A DNA stretch of 64,000 nt from Myxococcus fulvus. Its GTDB lineage: Bacteria; Myxococcota; Myxococcia; Myxococcales; Myxococcaceae. The notes under the pieces are model-generated. The model saw only the letters and a list, made by a program, of their open reading frames with translations, was not told the origin of the DNA and ran no database searches. Where the stretch lies: the NCBI RefSeq assembly GCF_900111765.1, contig NZ_FOIB01000001.1:620001-684000 (forward strand). The letters are read 5' to 3'. The first letter of the stretch is position 1. Each line of letters begins with the position of its first letter. The translations under genes and the position numbers were made by a program. Of this stretch, positions 45,920 through 55,406 are shown piece by piece.

Positions 45920-47730
45920 GCGGCCCTGGCCGTGTGAGTCCTTTCTTCCGGAGCGCCAACGTGACCCAGAGCAGACTCCTGCGTGTGTGGCTGTTGATGC
46001 TGGCGGGCCTGTTGTTGGTGGGGCCCATTGGGTGTGGTGATGATTCCGAGGACCCGAGGCCCGACTCGGGCGTGCCGGATTCGGGCGTGCAGGATGCGGG
46101 ACGGGATTCGGGTCCGGGGCCCGTCGACAGTGGACCGGATGGTGGTCCTGTCGTCCCAGATGCGGGGACTCCGGATGCGGGGCCTGTCGTCCCGGATGCA
46201 GGGACTCCGGATGCGGGGATGCCTGATGCGGGGCCGGACACGCGGCCTCGTGCGCGGGTGCGCTTCGTGAATGCCTTCCTCGGCTCGAAGGGCAATCCGA
46301 CGGACGTGACGGACCAGCCCTGGGCGCCCTTCTCGGTGGACCTGCACGTGGGGAGCACGAAGCTGTTCACCTCGGTGGAGGCGGGGAGTGAGGCGGTGAC
46401 CGCGTTCCAGGAGGTGATTCTCACGGGCGACACGCAGGAGGTGGAGTTCGTGGCGCGTGACACGGAAGGGGGCGAGTCGGCGCCGGTGCTCGCGCAGGTG
46501 GGCTTCACGTTGGAGGCGGGGAAGTGGGTGACGGTGGTGGGCGCGGGCTCGTTGCTCCAGGTGGGGCAGGAGCGTCCGGACCGTCCTCGCCTGGTGGTGC
46601 TGCGGGATGACGCGTTGGTGGTCGAGGCAGAGCCGGACCTGGTGCGGGTGCGCTTCATGTCGGCGGACCGGGTCACCTCCGCGACGGCGACGCGGCGCTT
46701 CGCGGACACGTCGGGCAATCCGTACGGGAACAACACCGTCAATGCCTACTCGCCGGACGAGCATGAGGAGGGGGTGCCCGTTCCCGTCGACACCTCGCGG
46801 GTGGCCATCATCGGCACCAGCCCGGCCTTCACGCCCTCGCAGAGCGGCTGGCTGTATTACTCCGTGCCGCAGCGGACGTTCGAGGCGGGGCAGGCGTACT
46901 ACGCCATCAACACCGGTGAGGACCGGCGCACGCTGCCGGATGATGGGGCCTCCGCGCTGCTCATCATCACCGCGAAGCAGGACAGGGTCGTACGGTTGCG
47001 GCGCGGGCCGCTGGTCTACTTCTTCAACGGATTGCTCTCCGCCACGCCCGGAGGCACGGCGTCCTCGCTCCAGGTCGTCTATCAGTCGCTCAACGTCGCC
47101 ACGGGCATCACCTACGGCACGTCGCCGAAGGTGGCGGACCTGCCGGTGTCGGAGACGGGAGTCCCCGTTCGCGTCACGGTGAGCGGACAGCCTGGGCAGG
47201 CCGTGCTCGAGTCCGCGAACAGCGGGCCGCTGGAGGCCGGTGGGCGCTACCTGGGCGTGCTGTGTGGACGACAGGGGGCTTCGCCGACGCTCACCGTGGT
47301 GAGGGAGCGGTTCGCGGCGGAGGTGCCTCCGTCCGCGTTCCTGCGCTTCATCCACTGCTCGGCCAGTGCGCCGACGCCGATCGACTTCGGGTCCTATTCG
47401 ATGCTGGAGGATGGCTTCAGTCGGGGAGACTTCTCGCCGCTCCTCACGGGGGCGTCGTTCCTGACGGCCACCGAGCCCGCGGCAGGTGTGGCCTTCTCTC
47501 CGCCCGTGTCCAACACGTCCCCGGCGTACACGTGGCTGGGCGTGCGCACGACGGGCGAGTCCTCGCTGGAGCGCTTCATCCGGGGCAGGGTGCTCGCCAC
47601 GCCCTCCTTCCTCATCCTCATCGGTGAATGGGAGGGCTCCCTCACGTACCGGACCCTCAACATCCGGCAGAACAACTGGGGCGCCTCGGGCCCCAATGAC
47701 GCCAACTTCAGTCCGCTTCCGGAGCCGTGA
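45916..47730 (+). CDS. DUF4397 lipoprotein with Asp/Gly/Pro-rich linker
   Basis: 604 residues from GTG 45916, which overlaps the cytochrome stop (GTGA), so it is translationally coupled. The signal peptide ends in LLLVGPIGC, a lipobox. A linker of about 60 residues is built of PDSG, PDAG and PVVPDAGTPDAG units, partly from a 36-bp tandem DNA repeat at 46147-46218. The rest has several DUF4397 beta-sandwich domains (RARVRFVNAFLG..., VRVRFMSAD..., AFLRFIHCSAS...). It is likely a surface-exposed partner of the cytochrome. Start selection rests on the coupling. Confidence 0.8.
   Translation: MSGPGRVSPFFRSANVTQSRLLRVWLLMLAGLLLVGPIGCGDDSEDPRPDSGVPDSGVQDAGRDSGPGPVDSGPDGGPVVPDAGTPDAGPVVPDAGTPDAGMPDAGPDTRPRARVRFVNAFLGSKGNPTDVTDQPWAPFSVDLHVGSTKLFTSVEAGSEAVTAFQEVILTGDTQEVEFVARDTEGGESAPVLAQVGFTLEAGKWVTVVGAGSLLQVGQERPDRPRLVVLRDDALVVEAEPDLVRVRFMSADRVTSATATRRFADTSGNPYGNNTVNAYSPDEHEEGVPVPVDTSRVAIIGTSPAFTPSQSGWLYYSVPQRTFEAGQAYYAINTGEDRRTLPDDGASALLIITAKQDRVVRLRRGPLVYFFNGLLSATPGGTASSLQVVYQSLNVATGITYGTSPKVADLPVSETGVPVRVTVSGQPGQAVLESANSGPLEAGGRYLGVLCGRQGASPTLTVVRERFAAEVPPSAFLRFIHCSASAPTPIDFGSYSMLEDGFSRGDFSPLLTGASFLTATEPAAGVAFSPPVSNTSPAYTWLGVRTTGESSLERFIRGRVLATPSFLILIGEWEGSLTYRTLNIRQNNWGASGPNDANFSPLPEP
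46147..46218 (+). repeat. 36-bp tandem repeat, two copies, inside the DUF4397 gene
   Basis: Units at 46147-46182 and 46183-46218 differ at two bases and encode PVVPDAGTPDAG twice in the lipoprotein linker. Confidence 0.8.
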
Positions 47731-47749
47731 GTCGGGCCTGACGATTCCG

Positions 47750-47791
47750 ACGCCCACCCGGGCCCGCGAAATAGGGGCTCGCGGTGGGCGT
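47750..47791. terminator. Bidirectional terminator hairpin with ACGCCCACC arms
   Basis: ACGCCCACC (47750-47758) pairs perfectly with GGTGGGCGT (47783-47791) and an inner CGGG/CCCG part can add to the stem. It lies between the convergent DUF4397 and cysteine-rich peptide genes. The same arms recur at 54729-54767. Confidence 0.6.
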
Positions 47792-47814
47792 GGTGGTTTC
47801 AGCGACCCGGGATG

Positions 47815-48018
47815 TCAGACGTCGATGTAGCAGAGGCACATCCCATTGAAGCAGGCGCCATTCGAGCCCGACAGGCTGCACTGGTATTGGCACTGGGACC
47901 TGCTGCAGATGGGCGGGATGGAGGGGCCCGCGGCTTCCGCCGCCAGCGGGAAGGCTCCCAGGGTGAAGCCTCCGCCGAGTCCCACCATCAGCGCCGTGCT
48001 CATCATGATTCGATACAT
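47815..48018 (-). CDS. Secreted six-cysteine peptide with defensin-like spacing
   Basis: 67 residues from the ATG at 48018-48016, which follows GGGAGGACAC, an excellent ribosome binding site. An upstream ATG at 48030 is in frame but less well placed. Residues 1-30 form a signal peptide ending near LAAEAA. The mature part of about 37 residues holds exactly six Cys spaced C-x4-C-x3-C-x8-C-x4-C-x1-C, with a Gly two residues before the fourth Cys. This is the cysteine-stabilised alpha-beta pattern of defensins and short scorpion toxins. The net charge is near zero. A hairpin lies in the leader at 48031-48048. Activity is unknown. Confidence 0.72.
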   Translation of the reverse strand: MYRIMMSTALMVGLGGGFTLGAFPLAAEAAGPSIPPICSRSQCQYQCSLSGSNGACFNGMCLCYIDV

Positions 48019-48030
48019 GTGTCCTCCCAT

Positions 48031-48048
48031 GCGCGGAGGATTCCGCGC
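48031..48048 (-). repeat. Hairpin in the leader of the cysteine-rich peptide gene
   Basis: GCGCGGA (48031-48037) and TCCGCGC (48042-48048) form a perfect 7-bp stem with a 4-base loop, directly upstream of the ribosome binding site. It could end transcription from the upstream cassette or regulate the peptide gene. Confidence 0.4.
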
Positions 48049-48170
48049 GGAAGGGCTACCTGGGCGACGCCGTGCTCATTTCCAGCCGGAGACCGTCGAC
48101 CCGGAGTGGTTGCTTTTTCAGCCTCATTCCATGGGCTCGGGAATGGTTGTCGCGAGATGGAAATAACGGC

Positions 48171-49505
48171 TCAGGCCCGGTGTCGCTCCACCTCACGGAA
48201 GAACTGGGTGAGCGAGTAGTCCAGCAGGGACTGACGGGACTGCATGTACCGACGGGCGCGGAGGAAGGGGAGCCAGGCGCGCTTGCCGACTCGCACCTGG
48301 GACTCCTCCAGCTTCTGCCGTGGCACCCACGTTCCACCCAACCGTCGCACCAGCACCGCCGCCAGATAGGCCCCGAGCGCGGGGGCCGTGTGTCCATCGA
48401 TGAGCTGTCGCTCGTAACGTTCCGGGAAGCTCTCCCTCCAGAAGTAGACGTCCAGGTCCGTCAGTGACTCCACCGTCTCCTCCGTGATGGAGGGCACCTT
48501 CGTGTGCAGGGCCGCCACGAGCCCTTCGGACAGCGCTCCGTAGGACGCGAGCACGGACTCCGGGCTCTCCACGTCGGGCGGCAACTCAGTTGGCAGCCAC
48601 TCCTCCGGCTCCGGTGGCTGGAAGGCGTTGAACTCGGCGATCTTCGTCTGTCGCTCGCTGATGGCGAACGCGTCCGGCAGCCGCGAGAGCAGCGGTGCGA
48701 GATCCGGGTGGAAACGAGGCTCCACTGGGGCGAGCGCGGCGCTACGCGCCCGCAACGTGCTCAGCACCGTGTCGAAGTCGAGGTCTGGCCGCAGGTGGAC
48801 ATGCGCACGCGCCTGCGCCACGCGCGCCTCGTCGCTCGCGAAGTCGGCGGCGGTGGGGCGTAGCACCAGGAGGACGGAGCCGTTGGGGAGCTCCTCCACG
48901 AGGTGCGCGGGCGTCGAGAGCATCCGCTCGCGACCCACGCTCTCCACGAGCTGTGGGCCGAAGACGTTCAACCAGGCTGTTTCATATATCTTGTTGAATC
49001 CGTCTCTCCGCGTGACTTCGTCATCACGGCCGAAGCCTGGCGCTCCAGACAGTTCATCATCCGCCATGCTATGGGCCAGCGCATGAGGAGGGGGGTATCT
49101 GGAAGCCCAGGCGCGCACCATCTCGACGAATCTGCGACAGCACTCTGGATCCGAGAACACAGAGAGCGGCTGGATGTTGAGCCAGACATGCAGCCTCGCT
49201 GGAAGTGGCGGATACCTGAGCCTGAGCATCATATCCAATGCCGGCCACTTCTGACGATGGAGACCGACAGCGGCGCTCCTCGGCTCACGCCGTTCTTCCA
49301 GTGCGCTCAACAGGGCATCGCGAGAGTACGGACGTTTGCGCTTGCCGCTGACGAACTCCGGCATCCATTCGCCGGCATAGGTCTCGAGCGCATCCAAGAG
49401 CGGCTCGAGCTCGTGTGCCGAAGGGGCTTTCTGGTCAAAGTCTCCATCGAACGTGAAGAGGAGGCGATCCGTCGTGGGCAATTCTCGAAATTCCAGAGCC
49501 GTCAT
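48171..49505 (-). CDS. Putative immunity protein of the second SitA-like cassette
   Basis: 444 residues. Its ATG overlaps the TGA of the toxin-like gene (ATGA), so it is tightly coupled. It has no signal peptide and is acidic, with many Glu/Arg-rich helices. Segments such as LNIQPLSVFSDPECCRRFV, STPAHLVEELPNGSVLLV and DLDVYFWRESFPERYERQL suggest two domains, roughly 1-215 and 216-444. I do not know the family by name. Position directly after a secreted-toxin-like gene argues for immunity, although it is large for that role. Confidence 0.6.
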   Translation of the reverse strand: MTALEFRELPTTDRLLFTFDGDFDQKAPSAHELEPLLDALETYAGEWMPEFVSGKRKRPYSRDALLSALEERREPRSAAVGLHRQKWPALDMMLRLRYPPLPARLHVWLNIQPLSVFSDPECCRRFVEMVRAWASRYPPPHALAHSMADDELSGAPGFGRDDEVTRRDGFNKIYETAWLNVFGPQLVESVGRERMLSTPAHLVEELPNGSVLLVLRPTAADFASDEARVAQARAHVHLRPDLDFDTVLSTLRARSAALAPVEPRFHPDLAPLLSRLPDAFAISERQTKIAEFNAFQPPEPEEWLPTELPPDVESPESVLASYGALSEGLVAALHTKVPSITEETVESLTDLDVYFWRESFPERYERQLIDGHTAPALGAYLAAVLVRRLGGTWVPRQKLEESQVRVGKRAWLPFLRARRYMQSRQSLLDYSLTQFFREVERHRA

Positions 49506-51688
49506 CGAAAAACCACCTCTACTTCGGGGACTGCTTCCAGAGCCGCGTCGACGGCTGCCTTGAGTGTTCGTGAGCTGTCGGGTTTGAGTGCGACTTCGTA
49601 GACAAGGCGAACCCTCCCAACCCGTGCTTCCATCTCCAGTCCTGGCCGGCGGATGCGGAGCGTTTCACCGTAGTAGGCCAGAGCGGCCGTGGCGTCCGCA
49701 ACAATCTGCGCCCGCAGAGGGTCCACCCTCAATGCTCGCAGGTCCCGACTCTTGATGCTGAACGTCTCCACGCGGGGGGCTTGTCCCGGCGGAGGGCGCT
49801 CCTCGATGACGAGCACATCCGCGAAGCGCAGGTCCGCCTTCGCCACACCCACGTGCGTCTCGATGCGGGGCTGGTCGAAGTCTCGGAGCCACAGCCGTTG
49901 TGCACGCGGGCGCGCCGCGTCCTCTTTCAGCAGGGCGACCATCGTCCTCTCGAAGGTCAGGCCCCGGGCGTACCTGTCTCGCATCACCTGGTAGTCCGCC
50001 CATCCCAGCGGCCCCTTCGTCGCCTGCCGCTGCCCGATCTCCACGGTGCGCCGCTCCAGGTACGCCAGATAGTCCGGCCAGAGAGCATGCACCTCGGCTC
50101 CAGGAGGCACGGCTTTCTGCAGTGCTTCCCTGTGTTTCTCGAGGAGGCCCACGTCCATTGGCAGCCGCGCCCCTCCAGCCTCGGCTTCCGTCTGCCGCAG
50201 CTTCGCTTCCGCCACCTCGACGGGGATGTCCGCCGCCTCCGGTGGGAGGGACGGTCGGCCACCCCTTCGCTTCTCCACACCGCCCCGCGTCGCGCTGGCA
50301 TTCGCGGGCTCTCGATACCGCTCCGCCAACAGTGCCTGCGCCTTCGGCAGGTTGCCTCGGGCTTCATGCAGGGCGATGACGCCAGCCGGTCCTTCCACCG
50401 CCGCGAAGAGCGCGACCTCTCGTCTGCCCCGAAAGAAGGAGACGAACTCGCCGACCGCGCCGGGGCCGAATTGCTCCTCCAGCTCCTTCACGACGGTCTT
50501 CAGTGCGTCAACGTCTGATGCCGAGAGCCGCCGCAAGCTCGCCCGCCCACCGGGCCTCGACTCCATCAGGGCTCGCGTGCCCTTGCTCCCGGCATACAGC
50601 GCCACCATCAGCGCGGCTGGCGCCAACTCGCGTGTGGCCTGCTCGTACTTGCCCTGCGCCAGCGAGCGCGCTCCGTGCCCTGTCCCGGCGACCAGGTGAT
50701 AGAAGCCCACGGGCGCGCCGAAGGTCAGGTGGTCGAACGCTCCCACCAAGACGCTTCCTGGCGCGTAGTGCCGCTCCGCCAGCACCTTTTGCACTTCGTC
50801 CAGGGCCGCCTGGTAGGGCGGTGGGAGTTCGGCGCGCATCGCCCAGAGGCTTTGTCCCCGAGCGCTATCGCTCGCCGGACTGCTGGAGAGCATGTCCCGC
50901 CCTGCTCGCCCCAGCCCACGCAGGACGTCACGTGCTTGTTCTTCCCGCTCCGGGAAGTCCTCCAGCGACAGGCCCCGCCGCTTCAGCTCCTCGCGGACGG
51001 TGGCCATGGCGCCCAGCGTCTCTTCCAATTGCTTGTCGCGGGCCAGCAGCCGCACCATCTCGCGCAGCTCGTCGTCGAAGGCCGAGTGGAGGACGAAGAG
51101 GGCGAGCACCTCGGCAGACGGCACGCCGTACTTCTCCACGGACGTGACGAGGAAGGCCGCGCGCTTGCGGCCCAGGACCTCCGAGGCCCGTGCATCCATC
51201 GGGCCCAAGGCGCCCAGACGGACCGCGTCCCAGTCCGTGAGCGATGCCACCAATTCGGCCATGTCCACCGCACGCTGCATGGCCACGAACTCCCCGGGCG
51301 AGGCACACGCCTGGAAGGGCTCCAGCGCTTCGCGACTCGACTCCACGTGAGGCCAGCCCGAGGGCATGGGGCGTCCCCCACAGGCAACAGCCCCACCGCG
51401 CGCCACCCGCTCCGTGACTGGCGCACCTGTGCCTTCAGCCCCATCCGCCAGGGGCTCGCGTCGAAGACTCAGGGGAACTTCCGCCCCCATCGCCGAGGAA
51501 GCCGACACCACCTCTGGAGATGACGCCTCGGCCGCGCTCCACGTCGCCTGGGTGGACGCGGAATAGGGACTGAAGGTCAGGGTGTCCTGTGCTCCTGACT
51601 TCGAGGGCAACGAGGCGCAACCCACGTTCAGCAGCGCCACGGCCAGCGCCAGGCCCACTCCGCCGCACCGACGTCGCTCAGCGCGCAT
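49502..51688 (-). CDS. SitA-like lipoprotein, putative polymorphic toxin with nuclease-like C terminus
   Basis: 728 residues from the ATG at 51688-51686, whose start overlaps the end of the upstream barrel-like gene by 11 bases. The signal peptide ends in ALLNVGC, a lipobox. A long helical middle (about 150-490) includes a hydrophobic GAFDHLTFGAPVGFYHLVAG region. The last 150 residues contain GLTFERTMVALL, KADLRFADVLVIEE and ETFSIKSRDLR, in the order Glu, Asp, x-x-Lys seen in PD-(D/E)XK nucleases, though the usual Glu before x-Lys is Ser. The toxin role is inferred from lipoprotein form, gene order and resemblance to SitA cassettes. Confidence 0.6.
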   Translation of the reverse strand: MRAERRRCGGVGLALAVALLNVGCASLPSKSGAQDTLTFSPYSASTQATWSAAEASSPEVVSASSAMGAEVPLSLRREPLADGAEGTGAPVTERVARGGAVACGGRPMPSGWPHVESSREALEPFQACASPGEFVAMQRAVDMAELVASLTDWDAVRLGALGPMDARASEVLGRKRAAFLVTSVEKYGVPSAEVLALFVLHSAFDDELREMVRLLARDKQLEETLGAMATVREELKRRGLSLEDFPEREEQARDVLRGLGRAGRDMLSSSPASDSARGQSLWAMRAELPPPYQAALDEVQKVLAERHYAPGSVLVGAFDHLTFGAPVGFYHLVAGTGHGARSLAQGKYEQATRELAPAALMVALYAGSKGTRALMESRPGGRASLRRLSASDVDALKTVVKELEEQFGPGAVGEFVSFFRGRREVALFAAVEGPAGVIALHEARGNLPKAQALLAERYREPANASATRGGVEKRRGGRPSLPPEAADIPVEVAEAKLRQTEAEAGGARLPMDVGLLEKHREALQKAVPPGAEVHALWPDYLAYLERRTVEIGQRQATKGPLGWADYQVMRDRYARGLTFERTMVALLKEDAARPRAQRLWLRDFDQPRIETHVGVAKADLRFADVLVIEERPPPGQAPRVETFSIKSRDLRALRVDPLRAQIVADATAALAYYGETLRIRRPGLEMEARVGRVRLVYEVALKPDSSRTLKAAVDAALEAVPEVEVVFR

Positions 51689-53093
51689 GGTCCACCCCCA
51701 GTCCCACGGCCGCGAAGGCACCCGGACGCAGCGGCCCTTCCGCCGTTGGGAACAGCAACGTGCCACCTTGTCCCACCGCGTAGAGGCGGCCACTCAAGAG
51801 GCGCCACCGAGCCTCGCCCGAAACGAGGTAGCGCGCAGCGGGCTTACCCGCGCCGAGCGCCATCCCGCCCACCGCCAATGTGAGGCTCCGGTGGAAGGCC
51901 TGCACCTCCAGGCGACCTTCCACATCCACCCGGCCCCACGAGAAGGCCTCCGCCCCCATCGTCAGGCGCAGGTGGCGCCGAGACAGCGTGCCCAGCCGCT
52001 CCGCATCCCCACTGAGAATCACCTCGCCATACGCGGACACTCCGTCCGGGAAGGACGCCTCCGCCAGCGGCAAGGCGGACGGGCCCGTCACCTGAAAGCG
52101 CGCCAGCTCGTAGTCCGGGCCGAAGGCTCCCTGTCGGAAGCCTCCTCGCTGCACGCGACCCTCCAGACGGGCCCGCAGGTCCACCGTCGGAGTCAACGCA
52201 TCCACGCCCAGGCCCGCCACGGCGCCCCAGGCGCCGCCCTCTTCTGGACGTCCGCCCCAGCCACCCAGCAGCGTCACCTCGAAACCGCCGTCAGCGCTCC
52301 TGCGCCGCACGAGCATCGCCGAGCCGTCCACATGCGCCAGCGTCAGCGGCTTCGAGGTGCCTCCCGCGCGTCCCCAGTCATGGGCCGCGGACACCGACAG
52401 CAGGTACTGCAAGGGAATGAGGGGACGGCCGAAGAAGAGGTGCTGCACGTCCACCGCGACTTCCGCGCCCACGAGTCGCGCGCCCAGCACGTCCGAGGCG
52501 AAGGCCTCCGCGTAGACCGGGCCCAGCATCCCCGTCACCACCGCTCCTGCGGGGTGGTAGTCGGGGTTGCTCCGGTTGCTGTAGCGACGCACCAGGTGCC
52601 CGGACAACAGCGTGTAGGACTCCAGCGCGCCCATCCACAACGAGTTCGGCGTGCTGCCAACCCTGAGGGCGCGCACCACCTGTCCCCAGTCGGACAGCGT
52701 GTCCCAGTCCTCCTTCCTGACGAGCACCGCTCCTTCCGCGCCACCCCAGAGTCGCAACCGCACCGGTGCTCCTACGTCGAGGGTGAAGACGCCTCGTCTC
52801 CTCACCACTCCACGTGGCTCCAGTTGCACGAAACCTTCGTCGTGGCCCACGCCACTTCGGGGCAGCAGCGTCAGCGACGTGGCCTCCAGACGCAGCCAGT
52901 AGGCCCACGGTGCAGGTGACGTGGGCTCTTCGTCAGCCTGGGTTGCTCCTGATTCTTCGACAGAGGCCTCGGTTCGAAGCGCCTCCTCCAGCCTGCGCAC
53001 GGTGGTGTCGAAGTCCTCAGGGGTGACGGCCTCTTGTCCCCACCCGCCCCTGGGTAACAGCAGCAACAACACGACGGCCCAACGCATGCACAT
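51678..53093 (-). CDS. Exported beta-rich (barrel-like) protein upstream of the SitA-like gene
   Basis: 471 residues from the ATG at 53093-53091, which has GGAGG 6 bases upstream; a second ATG at 53087 is possible. A signal peptide (VVLLLLLPRGGWG) is followed by an acidic segment. The rest consists of strand-turn-strand repeats with alternating hydrophobic residues (DLRARLEGRVQ, LRLTMGAEAFSWGRVDVEGR), ending GAFAAVGLGVDHAR, like an outer-membrane barrel. It is first in a three-gene overlapping operon, the position of sitB in sitBAI cassettes, but I cannot confirm homology to SitB. Confidence 0.6.
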   Translation of the reverse strand: MCMRWAVVLLLLLPRGGWGQEAVTPEDFDTTVRRLEEALRTEASVEESGATQADEEPTSPAPWAYWLRLEATSLTLLPRSGVGHDEGFVQLEPRGVVRRRGVFTLDVGAPVRLRLWGGAEGAVLVRKEDWDTLSDWGQVVRALRVGSTPNSLWMGALESYTLLSGHLVRRYSNRSNPDYHPAGAVVTGMLGPVYAEAFASDVLGARLVGAEVAVDVQHLFFGRPLIPLQYLLSVSAAHDWGRAGGTSKPLTLAHVDGSAMLVRRRSADGGFEVTLLGGWGGRPEEGGAWGAVAGLGVDALTPTVDLRARLEGRVQRGGFRQGAFGPDYELARFQVTGPSALPLAEASFPDGVSAYGEVILSGDAERLGTLSRRHLRLTMGAEAFSWGRVDVEGRLEVQAFHRSLTLAVGGMALGAGKPAARYLVSGEARWRLLSGRLYAVGQGGTLLFPTAEGPLRPGAFAAVGLGVDHAR

Positions 53094-53310
53094 CGACGCC
53101 TCCGTGGAATGCCCCAGCAGGGGCGCTCGGAACAGAGGTTCCCTGTTCGGTCCGACAGGACGATGGGCCGGGTGGGGTGTCGCGCATGACGTGTCACGAA
53201 TGCCTCGCCCCGTCGAGGGGTGGAAGGGAAGCTGCCATGCCTGCTTCCGCTCCTGCGAGGGACGGCAAGAATGGCCAGGCGACAAGTGCTATCCGAAGAA
53301 GAGGTAGTGC

Positions 53311-53680
53311 ATGGCCGATGAACTGGATTGGGACCCCATCCGCGCCCTTGCTCGCCGTGTGTCGCAGGGTGGCGATGAACTTGTGCTCACCGATGACATC
53401 CGTGCGCTGCTGGAGTGTACGGCCGCCGAAGTCGGCATCGGCGCCTCTGAAGCCGCCGAGTTGCTGGCAACGGACGACGCTCCTGGAGGAGTGCGCGCGT
53501 CGCATTCGCGAGGGCTCCAGTCGCATGGTGTCCTCCCTGAACCGGATGTATCGCTACAAGCGAGCCAGTGACTACGATGCTGCTCGCCAGGTGATGCGGG
53601 ACGTGCTCGCCGTTGAGCGGGTGCCGCACTATCGCGAAGTGGCCCAAGGGCAACTCGACGAGCTGTCCGACGACCCGTGA
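53311..53680 (+). pseudogene. DUSAM-domain (DUF2379-type) gene broken by a one-base frameshift
   Basis: ATG 53311 with AGAGG 7 bases upstream opens a frame reading MADELDWDPIRALARRVSQG and on to AAELLA near residue 53. The homologous continuation TTLLEECARRIREGSSRM to GQLDELSDDP lies in the +1 frame, ending at TGA 53678-53680. One extra base near 53473 (in GCAACGGACGACG) explains the shift. Both parts together give about 121 residues, the normal length of DUSAM proteins, a Myxococcus paralogous family of unknown function. It may be a true pseudogene or a sequencing error. It is divergent from the toxin-like cassette. Confidence 0.75.
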
Positions 53681-53753
53681 TGTGAGCCGTGGCCCGGAGA
53701 CACCACGTCTCGTGACGCCGCACCTGCGAAGCCTCCGTGCAGTGCCGTGCTAG

Positions 53754-54680
<927 letters not shown>

Positions 54681-54728
54681 AACACGCGCACCACGTCGCC
54701 CCAGCGCCGAGCCCGCCCTGTAACACCA

Positions 54729-54767
54729 ACGCCCACCCAAGGCCGCAAGGGGCCTCGTGGTGGGCGT
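54729..54767. terminator. Bidirectional terminator hairpin with ACGCCCACC arms
   Basis: ACGCCCACC (54729-54737) pairs with GGTGGGCGT (54759-54767); inner AGGCC/GGCCT extends the stem. It lies between the convergent beta-lactamase and exported-protein genes and uses the same arms as 47750-47791. Confidence 0.65.
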
Positions 54768-54811
54768 CGGGTGCTTCCAACGTGCGCTCAAAAGGGAGCG
54801 CACCGTGTGAC

Positions 54812-55321
54812 TCAGTTCACCTTGACCTGCAGCTCCTTGAGGACCTGGTCACCGCGCATCACGGAGACCGTCCAGGTGCCCGGCTTGTTGAGCCGCACGC
54901 CCGTCCACTGACGCGCGCGCCAGCCGTCGCCCTTGAGCTTCACGTCCTTGGTCTCACGCACCACGTTGCCCTGCTTGGTCTGGACCATGACGTCCTCGAC
55001 CGAGTCACCCTGGGGCACCAGGTAGGCCTGCCACAGCATCACGGTGGTGTTCGCCTTGATGCCCTCGGCGGCGACCTCGGCGATGCACTCGTACTTGTTG
55101 GGGCCGTCCTTGGCCACCTCCGTACAGAGCTTGGCCTCCACCAGCACGGGGCCCTGGCCCTTGCCGTTGTAGAAGAAGTTCCAGGTGTCACGGACCGCGT
55201 CCGCGCTCGGAACCTTCGCGGGCTCCTTGGCCGGAGCCTCCGCCGCCGCGTCCTGCGCCAGGGCCAGCGAAGACATCCCCAACACCGCACACACCATGGT
55301 CCGCGTCATCAGCTTCTTCAT
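54812..55321 (-). CDS. Exported protein of unknown function
   Basis: 169 residues from the ATG at 55321-55319. A clear signal peptide (MKKLMTRTMVCAVLGMSSLALAQ) precedes an Ala/Pro/Glu-rich spacer. A beta-rich domain of about 115 residues follows with two Cys (AKLCTEV and YECIAEV) that probably form a disulfide. The segment TWTVSVMRGDQVLKELQVKV at the end resembles an immunoglobulin-like strand pair. Periplasmic; no known family assigned. Confidence 0.75.
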   Translation of the reverse strand: MKKLMTRTMVCAVLGMSSLALAQDAAAEAPAKEPAKVPSADAVRDTWNFFYNGKGQGPVLVEAKLCTEVAKDGPNKYECIAEVAAEGIKANTTVMLWQAYLVPQGDSVEDVMVQTKQGNVVRETKDVKLKGDGWRARQWTGVRLNKPGTWTVSVMRGDQVLKELQVKVN

Positions 55322-55406
55322 ACTCGGGGTCCCCTCGTTTGATGAGTTGGGACCCGCCTTCCCCGGCGGGTCCTGCCGGAGGTCTAGCACGGAACCCCGT
55401 CGCGTC

